Assembly (NCBI GenBank): GCA_918807975.1 | Contig: OU964918.1 | Span: 38,238,477 to 38,302,476 of the forward strand | Origin: Aplidium turbinatum | Lineage: Eukaryota > Chordata > Ascidiacea > Aplousobranchia > Polyclinidae | Reading direction: 5' to 3' | Length of the DNA stretch: 64,000 nucleotides | Shown here: positions 21,369 to 31,249 of the stretch, piece after piece | How the letters are laid out: the number at the start of each line of letters is the position of its first letter | Numbering within the stretch: position 1 is the stretch's first letter | Made by a program: the position numbers and the translations under genes | The notes under the pieces: model-generated | Seen by the model: only the letters and a program-made list of their open reading frames with translations | Told to the model about the DNA's origin: nothing | Database searches by the model: none

Positions 21369-24344
21369 TTAGGTGTTCTTTACGGGGGCGAGGCACGAAA
21401 TATCCCTCAACACGTAGTCTACTTTCACTTTCCCCGTAGCCTCATCATAGTTGCAGACGGCAACTTTGGCTCTACGAACCACAGGCTTCCCTTTCCTAAT
21501 TCGTGGAACTACCTCATGCACCCTCCCAAGTTGATACTTCCCACGTTTACCAATGTCTTGGAGAGAACCCACCACTACAAGTTGACCAGGCTCCAAATTC
21601 TCGGCCATTTTTAACCATTTTTTCAGGCCCTGAAGACCTGGCAAGTTAAAATCGATCCATTTACTCCAAAACTGCTGAGAAAGTGACAAATTGAACCGAT
21701 AATCCCTTCTTAGTTGGTCACGATCATGTGGTTGCCCAACAGCACAGTATGGGTCTAAGTATGGGGTCAAAAGTGAGGCAGGGGTGATGACAGTAAAATC
21801 CCTAGGGTCGTCACTCAAAGGTACCAAAGGGCGTTCGTTCACGATCCGAACAGCACTGCCGGTGTACGTAAGCAGTTCAATAAAATTGGGCTTACGTATT
21901 GAAGAGTCCAAAATGTGAAAAAAGTATTTAATCACATCGGCCATGAAACCAAACCTTTCAAGCCGAAATCTAGCCAAGAGATCTGCCAGAGAGTTTAAGA
22001 AGTCAGGACACGAAAACATTACATCATTAACACAAGTTCCTCGAAATTCAGACTTGCCATCGTAAACAATACGCTTTTTTAATTGTGACGTCACAAAGTA
22101 TGGTAAATACCATTCAAATCCCTTTACATTTTCTGCTTCACCAGCACACTCAATATAGCCATTAGATTTAAGATCCTTCATGGTGTCAGTAAGGAAATCA
22201 CACAGTTCAGGTTGTTTTAAAGCCTTCTTCCTTAAAGCAGCAGCTCTATCTGACGCCAACACAAAATTGTTAGGTAAATCAATATCTTCCTTCAACGGTA
22301 CAGGTATCTCAAATCGACCATCTTTCAACTCAATATTCGGTTCAACAAGTTCTCTAGCCAAAATGTCATTGCGAGACAATTCACAGGTTTCATTTTGCAA
22401 GGTCAAATCCTGAATGACTTTATTCAGGTCTGCTATTTCCATATCGCGAGACTCAATTTTACGCTGAAAGCCAGAGATGACATCCGACTCTGAAGACGTC
22501 TGCACTCTGCACACTTTAGCAACGCTTTCATCTAAGGGTGACTTACCACCACAAGCCAACCAACCGAGAGGAGTGAGTAAAGCATGCGGTTCACTACGAT
22601 TTTCACCAACACGTTCTTCTTTTGTCCACATCAAATAAGCGTTGTCATTGCCAATCAGTACATCTACAGTACTACAATCATTCAAATGAAACATATTCAC
22701 GCCATGAAAATGACGGAAACCACTTAAATCTTGTTTATGGGGTAAAGTTTTAACATTGTCAGCCCAAGCTGGGTTAACCACCGAGGTTATATCACAAAAC
22801 AGTTCATCAGTCTCTAACGACTGGATGTTGAGTTTAACAAGGTCAGCACAAGTAGGTTTCTGACCAGCCAGAGTAACCATTTTGAACGACGCTTTATCAT
22901 ACGGTTTAAGGCCAAGTTCGCACACCAAGTCACTCGAAACAAAGGTCAACTGCGAACCAAGATCATGCTGACAATACACCAACTTCGATTTGCCAGTCAT
23001 TGGATTCAAAACACGAGCAGCAGTAACGCGGTTAAAGGCTGCTTTAACAGTTCCAATCTTAACATTACGCACAGGAACTCTGGCATCAGCATTATCTCTA
23101 CCGACCGACTCCAGAGAATCACGTGACGTCACATAAAAATCATGCAGAAGAAAATAGTGTTTCCTATCGTTGTTAGGCCCACACTTACGACAGTTATTTG
23201 CATGATTACAGTCCCTAACCATATGCTGGCGCAAACAATTCAGGCATTTGCCAGCTTTCACAATGACATCTCTCCGATCTTTAGGTGTCAAGCGCAAAAA
23301 TTCTTTACAATTAGACAAAAAATGATATTCAACTTGACCACGTGACGAACAATAAATACATGCCGGTATGTCTCTACGTCTGGCCTCACCACCGCGCGGT
23401 GCGCCAACAGCAGTCGAGTACTGCGAACTCCCTGAAATCACATCATCATGGGGTTTTACCGACGTCTGCCTAACCGGACATGAAGGCAATTTTCCTTTGC
23501 CAAACTTTTTAAAATGCTGCGACTCACCAGAATCGCCCATTGGCATAATGCTAAAATCAGTCGACATACTCGTTTTCTCCCGTACTACAAATTCAAACAA
23601 ACTCTGAAAAGTAGGCTCATCAGTGCCACCATACTGATCACCTAAAAAGTCAAGATAACGCTGCTTAGCGTCAAACGGGAGTCGCTTAGCCAAATCCAAA
23701 ACAAAACGTCCTTCTAATTTATCACGCTGACCATAAGCTTGCGCGTAAAGCAGACACTGCGACAATTCATCTTTAAACTCTTTCAAATCACTGGAAGAGA
23801 TTGAATTCAATTTGCTACCATAGCGATACTTTCTAATTTCCGGTTCGGCGAAAAGACCTCCACGAACCCCAAAACGCTGGGACAAGCGAGCTAACGACAT
23901 TTCTATCCTGTCTTCCTCTGACAAGCCAGGGGTGTCAGAAACCAAATTAGCAATCGTTTGCGCAGCTGTCCTAACACAAGCTGCTTGTAACAAAGTCAAA
24001 CGAGTCCCCTTAAAGGGCGAAGCTGCCATTAAGGCCGTAACACGATTTTTAAAGAAGATAAATGGCATATTATTACCATCGTAACCAATCAAGGCCGCCT
24101 TATCGAAAAACGTCCTACTATTTTGGTATTCAAAAAAGCAATCCTGTTGTTGAGAACTCGATTTAGCGGGAGAAGACAAGCTATATCCCTTAAGGGGCTG
24201 AGTGGGCTCAGTCACATGCACAGCCTGATCACGATTCTCACACACGTTAAAATCAGGAGACGCGATACGCCTCTCACAACCACCCAAATTACGTGTAGCT
24301 GGGCGATCAAAAACTAGCGGCGCAGAAAACTGTGAAGGGGGCAA
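21369..24344 (-). CDS. BEL/Pao polyprotein ORF (element part)
   Basis: A 991-aa open frame inside the BEL element. It shows zinc-knuckle cysteines (CLNCLRQHMVRDC), a protease-type region (VYCQHDLGSQLTFVSSDLVC), RT-type sequence (RIVYDGKSEFRG) and a C-terminal domain (LEPGQLVVVGSLQDIGKRGK) characteristic of the family. It overlaps the upstream ORF by about 30 bases in another frame, an arrangement seen in this class. It is a relic part, not a host gene. Confidence 0.88.
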   Translation of the reverse strand: MPPSQFSAPLVFDRPATRNLGGCERRIASPDFNVCENRDQAVHVTEPTQPLKGYSLSSPAKSSSQQQDCFFEYQNSRTFFDKAALIGYDGNNMPFIFFKNRVTALMAASPFKGTRLTLLQAACVRTAAQTIANLVSDTPGLSEEDRIEMSLARLSQRFGVRGGLFAEPEIRKYRYGSKLNSISSSDLKEFKDELSQCLLYAQAYGQRDKLEGRFVLDLAKRLPFDAKQRYLDFLGDQYGGTDEPTFQSLFEFVVREKTSMSTDFSIMPMGDSGESQHFKKFGKGKLPSCPVRQTSVKPHDDVISGSSQYSTAVGAPRGGEARRRDIPACIYCSSRGQVEYHFLSNCKEFLRLTPKDRRDVIVKAGKCLNCLRQHMVRDCNHANNCRKCGPNNDRKHYFLLHDFYVTSRDSLESVGRDNADARVPVRNVKIGTVKAAFNRVTAARVLNPMTGKSKLVYCQHDLGSQLTFVSSDLVCELGLKPYDKASFKMVTLAGQKPTCADLVKLNIQSLETDELFCDITSVVNPAWADNVKTLPHKQDLSGFRHFHGVNMFHLNDCSTVDVLIGNDNAYLMWTKEERVGENRSEPHALLTPLGWLACGGKSPLDESVAKVCRVQTSSESDVISGFQRKIESRDMEIADLNKVIQDLTLQNETCELSRNDILARELVEPNIELKDGRFEIPVPLKEDIDLPNNFVLASDRAAALRKKALKQPELCDFLTDTMKDLKSNGYIECAGEAENVKGFEWYLPYFVTSQLKKRIVYDGKSEFRGTCVNDVMFSCPDFLNSLADLLARFRLERFGFMADVIKYFFHILDSSIRKPNFIELLTYTGSAVRIVNERPLVPLSDDPRDFTVITPASLLTPYLDPYCAVGQPHDRDQLRRDYRFNLSLSQQFWSKWIDFNLPGLQGLKKWLKMAENLEPGQLVVVGSLQDIGKRGKYQLGRVHEVVPRIRKGKPVVRRAKVAVCNYDEATGKVKVDYVLRDISCLAPVKNT

Positions 24345-25450
24345 AGCATTACTGCTAATGGCGGCCCCGTGACCTGTACGCTCTGGGGAGGAGATCGGTT
24401 ATAATTCACAGACCTTGGCTCTACAGCCTTCGGAAGACCCTTAGCCGCGGCCCCGAGACCTCCTGAAACAGCTTGAAAAGATGTGGATTGTACTGGTCCA
24501 CTTACAGATTGAACAGGCGTCTGGAAAAGGTTATGTAAATTAAACTGTGATTGATGTTCACTTCTGGAATGCCTAGAAGATCCCTTCTTAGAGCTACGCC
24601 GGGAGCCCACCTCTGATCGATATTCAGCTAATGCCACCTCCTTACGTTGTTCAGCCCTCAACTGAGCGTCTTTGAGTGCGAACTCAGCAGCTCTCGCTTC
24701 GGCTTTCGCGGCAGCCTCAGTTCGTACGGCCTCAGCTCTCGTGGCGGCCTCAGCAGCTCTCGCTTCGGCCTCAGCTCTCGCGGCAGCCTCAGCTCGTATG
24801 GTCTCAGCTCTCGCGGCAGCCTCAGTTCGTATGGCCTCAGCTCTCGCTGCGGCCTCAGCTCGTATGGCCTCCGCTCTCATGGCAGCCTCAGCAGCTCTCG
24901 CTTCGGCTTGTATCTGGAGCTCCTCTCGTCTTAGCTGTAGGTTAATTTGTGCCACTATCTGAGACGAACTCCTAGACATCCTAGTGCTTACATTTGAGGC
25001 GCTATCCTCAGGATGTATGTCAGCATCCAACATATCTGAGAACTCACTTTCTTTTTGTTCGAAGTTATTTTTTAACGAGTTAAATTCGGGATCTACCCTA
25101 TCACGAAGTTCTGCCAAGATTGCAGAGTTAACAATTTTACTCAAAAGAGCATGGAAATGCCTTAATTCTTCTTCCAAAGTAGATAAGTTAGATCTAAAAA
25201 TTAACAGTTCCTGCTTATCACTCAAAGAACCTAGGGCTACAGAAAGTTCCCCAATTTGAGTCAAAATATCCCGTCTAAGATGCCGGGCCTCTCGAACTGA
25301 CTTAGCCTCATCGTTACTGGGTCCCTCCCCAGAATGGCCTGCCCGACCGCAAAGAACATCATCAGGCTTAAACTCAGTCGAGTCGACGGCGGTCGAGTCC
25401 CTGTCGCCACCGAGTGTAGACATATTAAATGTTGAGGCTAAATTTACCAA
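24314..25450 (-). CDS. BEL/Pao gag-like ORF (element part)
   Basis: A 378-aa frame. Its middle is an Ala/Glu/Arg coiled coil made of short tandem repeats (RAEAIRAEAAARAEAIRTEA pattern, DNA about 24660-24930). The N-terminal part has Leu-rich helical sequence, the C-terminal part is Ser/Gln-rich. It fits a BEL gag N-terminus by position rather than by a specific motif. Confidence 0.75.
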   Translation of the reverse strand: MVNLASTFNMSTLGGDRDSTAVDSTEFKPDDVLCGRAGHSGEGPSNDEAKSVREARHLRRDILTQIGELSVALGSLSDKQELLIFRSNLSTLEEELRHFHALLSKIVNSAILAELRDRVDPEFNSLKNNFEQKESEFSDMLDADIHPEDSASNVSTRMSRSSSQIVAQINLQLRREELQIQAEARAAEAAMRAEAIRAEAAARAEAIRTEAAARAETIRAEAAARAEAEARAAEAATRAEAVRTEAAAKAEARAAEFALKDAQLRAEQRKEVALAEYRSEVGSRRSSKKGSSRHSRSEHQSQFNLHNLFQTPVQSVSGPVQSTSFQAVSGGLGAAAKGLPKAVEPRSVNYNRSPPQSVQVTGPPLAVMLCPLHSFLRR

Positions 25451-25639
25451 TTAAAAAATTAAGTTACACAAACACACAAAATTAAGTTATAAGAAACTTA
25501 ACTCCAAAGACCGTAAAATACAAAAAGAATTTAAATGCACGATACCGTAGTTGTACGGGTATATGAAGTCCTAAAGTCCACAAAACTTGCTTGGATTCGT
25601 TCACTTGAATCTTCAAGCACAGATGGATTGTCTTTAATC

Positions 25640-25975
25640 TTCTTTCTTGCCAATGAATGTCGAAGTTATTTTTTCTTCAGTACGGTACCAACTGAGAAGA
25701 AATGTCTTTAATTTTCTTTGCTTCTGTAGACTACCAACCAACAAGATCTTCTTTAATTATTTTGCTTCAGTACCAAACACTAGACAGAGTAAAGTCTTTT
25801 ATTATTTCTTGCTTCAAGTTCTTCTTGGCCTACCAGCTAACAAGCGACGTCTTTTATTTTTTTATGTGCTTCTAAGTGCTTCTTGGCCTACCAACTAACA
25901 AACTTCGTGTTTTATTTTTTATGTCTTCAAGTGCTTCTTGGCCTACCAGCTAACAAAAACGTCTTTTATTTTTTA
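25640..25975 (-). repeat. Tandem repeats in the BEL leader
   Basis: Between the 5' LTR and the gag-like ORF lie four to five imperfect units of about 60-70 bp. Each carries CTTGGCCTACCAGCTAACAA-like sequence and GTCTTTTATTTTTTATG. The last units are the most alike, suggesting recent expansion next to the LTR. Confidence 0.7.
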
Positions 25976-26546
25976 TGGTCACAGCGGTAAACCATAATCT
26001 CTTCGTGGGAAAATTGTAACATAAGATTCCCAAATCCGTTCGTCTGCATGTAATGACCGAAAAATACACACTCTTTCGAAACGTCTTTTCAAAAGTGTAT
26101 TCCTGTAAAATTAGCCCGCGGCTATCGAAAATGAGACGCAACACCGTACGCCTCTAAAACTGTCACTACAGAACAGATTACTTGGATAAAAGACGGAAAA
26201 TTTGTCCAGCTAGCAAGCACCAAGCAAACAGTTAAACTTGCGACTGACTTCCAACAAACAATTTTACGAATGACTAGAATAATTTGCGATATCTCAAATG
26301 CACGTAGACAGTAACTGTGACGCAATAATGAAAGACAATTATGAAGTCATTCAAACAGGTGTTCAAGCGGCTAATGCAATATTTCCTGTTTAAACAGGCC
26401 CAAACAGGCCCAAACAGGTTTGACACAAGTCTTATGAACGATGGTGCAATTTTGGCACATTTTCTAGCAACTTGCATGACGTAATATTTAGTAGACTTGA
26501 ACGGTTTTTATATGACGTTTGATTAGGTGAACCATTGTCTGGAACA
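25976..26546 (-). repeat. BEL/Pao 5' LTR
   Basis: The 571-bp LTR at the 5' side of the minus-strand element. Followed on the plus map by AGCTT, the target duplication. Confidence 0.93.
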
Positions 26547-26551
26547 AGCTT

Positions 26552-27468
26552 TCTTTTAACCCTTTCAATCATGAATTATTTTTTTTCACTTTTTTTATTA
26601 TTTTTTGTGTAATTCTGGGTAAATTGAGTACACTGAACATTATTAACCACATTTTGTATTCCAAAATTTTTTACTTCGGCAGATATTGCTTGTATCATAT
26701 ATGATACAATATGACTACATGGGTGCAAAATGACAAAATTGTGTCTTACAACAAAACACAGGATATGTAAGAAATGATAACATTTTAGCTTATATTTATA
26801 GCTTAGAAAGCTTACATTGCATTTACTACCAAACTGCAAGACATTATAACATGTTTTTTGCATTTTGCAACCCCCCCTGCAGGCAGCTCTCCCCCAAAAT
26901 TTTACCAAGCATTGGCTAAAAAGCCTTTGGCTTACCCAAAAAAAGAAGCAAATAGCAGAAAATGATCCTAACAAACATGTTACATACACACATTAGATAT
27001 AAAATGAATGGAAGTGATGAAAACAGTTTCTATTTTAGCTCAAACATGCATTTTTTGCAAAATTTTGATGTGCAACAAGTATCTTTCATTTTATTTTCCA
27101 CAACCATTGAGTCATTCTGTATCATATTTGATACACATGTCAAAAAGTACCAATAATTTATGAGAATCTAGTCTAATACCTGCTAAATAACATGGTACGA
27201 AGTCTCTAATGTCCCCCCACTACAAATCGAAACATTTCAAGCTGTACAGATGGAAATACAGGGCTAAGTTGACATGCACATAGCCTAAGTCAACAACCTT
27301 GTACTTTGACCACCAGTAATTCTTGCCAAGCAGGAAATCACTCGTCACACTTGATTGAATTTCATTCCCACACTCATTCAGGCATGATACCAAGTTAGTT
27401 GACAAATAAAAAATAATAAGGGGCTGCAGAACAAGACTTTGAAAAATGTATCATATATGATACAAGAT
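26552..27468. other. AT-rich insertion between LTR copies, no gene
   Basis: Separates the 5' LTR from a third partial LTR. It contains several copies of TATCATATATGATAC-like palindromes (about 26693, 27118, 27450). Open frames have no recognisable motif. It may be an insertion, since the LTRs on both sides are followed by the same AGCTTTCTTTTAA. Confidence 0.45.
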
Positions 27469-27834
27469 CTTGGATAAAAGACGGAAAATTTGTCCAGCTA
27501 GCAAGCACCAAGCAAACAGTTAAACTTGCGACTGACTTCCAACAAACAATTTTACGAATGACTAGAATAATTTGCGATATCTCAAATGCACGTAGACAGT
27601 AACTGTGACGCAATAATGAAAGACAATTATGAAGTCATTCAAACAGGTGTTCAAGCGGCTAATGCAATATTTCCTGTTTAAACAGGCCCAAACAGGCCCA
27701 AACAGGTTTGACACAAGTCTTATGAACGATGGTGCAATTTTGGCACATTTTCTAGCAACTTGCATGACGTAATATTCAGTAGACTTGAACAGTTTTTATA
27801 TGACGTTTGATTAGGTGAACCATTGTCTGGAACA
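27469..27834 (-). repeat. Third, partial BEL/Pao LTR
   Basis: 366 bp matching the 5' portion (minus-strand sense) of the 571-bp LTR. It is followed by AGCTTTCTTTTAA, the same flank that follows the complete LTR at 26547. Shared flank plus LTR implies a local duplication of this junction rather than an independent insertion. Confidence 0.85.
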
Positions 27835-29031
27835 AGCTTTCTTTTAAAAGTAGGCTGTCACGATTTCTTTCTATCTCTTACCAGGAAAAAGACTTGGAAA
27901 GGTTCAATGACGTAGTTTAATGGGTCAAACCGAAAAGCAGTCAATTAAATGTCGAATGGTTCTACTAGTGAAATGATAATCTAACTTCTTGAAGAACTTT
28001 AACGAACGGCTTCTCAAATAACTCTAATTTCGAACACAATTTATATCAGCACCAATTCTCATCTACTTGTATTCGATTACTTCAACTCTCAATCAACAAT
28101 CATTTCTGCACCAACTACCAACCCACAACCCATAACACAACTCTCATAATCAACTCATAATACAACTCCCATAATCAACTCAATAATCGTCATAATAAAC
28201 ATTGCGCAAATTACACCACTATTTATAGAAGGTTTCTCGGTATAGTAACTTCGAGAAGGTTACGTAATGTCACATTGTTCTGTCAAGTTGCATTAAATGT
28301 AAACAAGCAGAAGCCCAAAGAAGTTTAAAGAATGCCACGTAGGAGTAAAAGATTCTTACATAATAAATATTTCGCAATCGGACATCTACTAGTAAACATC
28401 CTTGTGACATCATGACAAACGATAATTGGTGATTGAGAAAACAACAGAATGTACGAGGTTCGCATCTTACAGAATGGTCCAGAACTACGTTACATAACAA
28501 AGATTCGCAATCCAAGGTTACTTCAGGTCATAACCGATAATAACACATCGCACCAGAATTTTACAATCAAAACAACAACGCTCGTTGAAGACACAAAGCA
28601 ACCCATCGCGAGGCAATACACATTGATTATGACATAGGCCTAGGTTACCAACTCATTCAAAAGGTCATTATTGTGGGCTACAACTTGTCTAAATTTGTTC
28701 CACAAGTCTCAACTGCACACCATGAACTCCAACTAGATTTTCGTAGTGACATCCATAAGCAGAAAATAGGCCGAAAGGTTTTCCTTCCTTTAATCTTGCA
28801 TCAACATCTTTCTACTTCCAGACGTGTTGGATCCATTATCATATAGGTTACCTGGCCAAATCAGTTTTTGAAGTCAAGGCTAAGTTGGTCAAGCAAAAAT
28901 AGCAGGCTACACGCTTACCCAAAGCAACACCAGCTTTCAAGTTAAAACAACAGAAACGGTTCAGTGATACAGAAGTCAGTAAGCTTAATCAGATCTTATG
29001 TTTTGAAGCAGCTTAACATAACCTTTAATTA
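27835..29031. other. No recognisable gene
   Basis: Contains a low-complexity stretch (about 28075-28200) of CATAATCAACTC / CATAATACAACTC units. No domain-bearing frame seen. Confidence 0.5.
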
Positions 29032-29341
29032 TCGGCAGCAGTGGCCGAGTGGTTAGCGCGTTGGGCTCGCAGTCGAGAGCCTGCATGTTTGACTCCAGCC
29101 ACCCGCACTTGCTGTTGTTTCTCTGGGCAAAAAACTTTACGATAATTGCCTCTACCCAGTGATCGATTTCGAGTAATGGGTAGTACCAAATTTAAGTCAT
29201 AAGTAGAGTAGACAACCGGATACAGACATTGCCGTCGGCTGCAGCGTGGGTCAGGTGTATGTCGGAAGGCGTACACCGATGCATAGCGCTCAAGTCCGCT
29301 TTCCGCATGCAGGATAAAGATAAACAAACAAAACAAACAAA
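29032..29341 (+). mobile_element. tRNA-derived SINE, copy 2
   Basis: Same family as 6474-6786, with A box TGGCCGAGTGG, B box TGTTTGACTCC and tail AAACAAACAAAACAAACAAA. The flanks ACCTTTAATT (before) and ACCTTCCTTAATT (after) look like a slightly altered target duplication, as expected for LINE-driven retroposition. Confidence 0.87.
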
Positions 29342-29920
29342 CCTTCCTTAATTAATACGAGAATGATTTGTTCTTGATTTGAAGTAGCACCTACATTAAT
29401 CGAAAAATACTTAAAAATACGCATTTTGTTCAAAAATTTGTTTATTTTTAAGTTGGTATATTTTTATTGTAGGCCTAGTAGTAAAAGTGGCCCCCTCAAA
29501 AGTGACAAAACGAAAAACTACTCGTTTTTCCTTTACAGCGTCATGGTAGGGGGAAAAGTTTCCCGATTTCCCCCCTCTCGGAGCCCCTGATCCGGATGGC
29601 TGCTGATTGATCCCAATAGAGATTTCTGAGAAGTCACATAGAAAATATAATACAATACTTAATAAGTCAAAGAGAGCACTTTAAAGTTAGCATGTGCGTT
29701 TTACCTCGCCTGTCCCTACATTTACAATATAGCAATTCGTTATCATAAATCGACGTTTTTTTAATACAAATATCATGTGCTTAAACATTTTGTTGTGATA
29801 ACTTTCAGGTGATTTCGGGACTCGAACGTCCCGGTTGGAGAAGTTCGCTAAGTACAAAGCAACGTCACTGTAAACCAAGATTTTTTTAAATGTAAGACTA
29901 TTCAAGTCGTTTTTGTTAGG
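29342..29920. other. No recognisable gene
   Basis: AT-rich. Around 29480-29590 is a C-rich piece ending CGGAGCCCCTGATCCGGATG, which may be the end of a hAT-type element; no partner end was found. Confidence 0.35.
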
Positions 29921-29928
29921 CCATAGAC

Positions 29929-30825
29929 CAGTGGTTCCCAACCTTTTAGACCTTGCGGCACCCTATCAAAGAGATAAATAGTTTGCGGCACCCTGGCAAA
30001 ACTGGATCAATTCTATGAGGTTTCTGTATTTCAAATAACTGTATGAAATAACACAGAATGAGTTGTACAGTATAGCGCGCGTAAATAAATGTTGTTATTC
30101 AAAAGTCAGTGTAAAATTTGGGCTTGACTTCTTGCACAAAGTCCCTTAATATGTGGGGGCACATTCGATAAACCCACTCGCATTTATTCCTCGACTACAA
30201 GCAGTCGTTCTCGTTTTTTAGTTCGTTACGGAAAATCCACTCTCACATAGGTAGGCTATGACATGGAAAACTGCAGCAAAAGCACAATAGCTTTCTTTCC
30301 AACGCAAGGATATTTATTTTGAATTTTTATCCAGAAGTCGTGGAGAGGCATCTGCTTGTGCATAAGCTTAAAATTTCCATCGTTACGAATGTCAATTAAT
30401 TCTTCTTTAAGATTCAAAACAATATGAGACCCCATTAAAACTGGATTTCTCGAATTCTTTGCAAAATAAAATCATGAAACCTGGCAATAATGGTGCGTTT
30501 CAAACGTTTTTATGGAAAGAACAGCAACGAGTCAAAATCTCTTTCACGTTGTTTTTCCTGGGCGAGAAAACAAAGGCTTGCCGCGGATTACCTACTTACC
30601 GTCAGCGACTTCTCCACTAAGCGACCCTCCAGAAAGGAGCCGGGAATAACTACGAGACGCGCAACTTAATGCGCACTGAAACTCGGTTAGAAATAAATAA
30701 ATTCCGCACTTAACGGGTTAAAGTTAAAATAATGAATGGGCCGGAATATTGCAATATCTTGCGGCACCCTTGAGCATTGCAATTGGCACCCCATGGTGCC
30801 GCGGCACCCCGGTTGGGAACCACTG
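29929..30825 (-). mobile_element. hAT element with degenerate transposase tail
   Basis: Ends CAGTGGTTCCCAACC and GGTTGGGAACCACTG, flanked by CCATAGAC (29921-29928, 30826-30833). The minus strand keeps traces of a ZBED/GTF2IRD2-like transposase C-terminus (FWIKIQNKYPCVGKKAIVLL, later TKKRERLLVVEE and MRVGLSN), broken by stops. Confidence 0.9.
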
Positions 30826-31249
30826 CCATAGACCTACACAGAAACTTGATCAAAAAATGGCGATTTTAATTGTTATAGCCAAGTAGTAAGAGGTCATTCA
30901 ATGATGCGAGGAAACCGTGCCTGGGTTACTGACAAATGTGAAGTTAGGCCTATGCATTTCAAATTACACGTCTGAGAAGAGTTGGAGTGAATGACTAGGA
31001 TGCAGTTGTGTAGAATCTTGTGATATTCAATTCAGATACATTCTATATGACATGTCTGAAACGGAAATGATCTCATTCATAAAGGTATTCAATGTTTAAC
31101 GTGACGACAGCGTGATCGAGATGGGCTCAAAAGACATTCAAGATCAAAAGCAGTTCATTTTATTTCTTGATTTGAAAGTTGTGTAGTAGGCTTCCTTAAG
31201 TTTGAATTATAACTTTCAACATACCGTAACACGATATTTTGTTGAGAAG

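Larger units (their letters stand above)
20492..26546 (-). mobile_element. BEL/Pao LTR retrotransposon, broken, young
   Basis: Bounded by two 571-bp LTRs (TGTTCC...GACCA on the coding, minus strand) and a 5-bp duplication AGCTT (20487-20491, 26547-26551), the length usual for BEL/Pao. Parts recognised: a gag-like ORF, CCHC-type zinc knuckles, an aspartic-protease region, a piece of reverse transcriptase, and the C-terminal domain typical of BEL polyproteins. It is shorter than a full family member and is therefore broken, with at least one major break. The LTRs show only about three differences by eye, so insertion was recent. Confidence 0.93.

Noticed and set aside
24647-24962. Three open plus-strand frames of about 90 aa each, rich in Ser, Ala, Arg or Leu
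   Set aside because: They are antisense shadows of the coiled-coil repeats in the BEL gag-like ORF on the minus strand.
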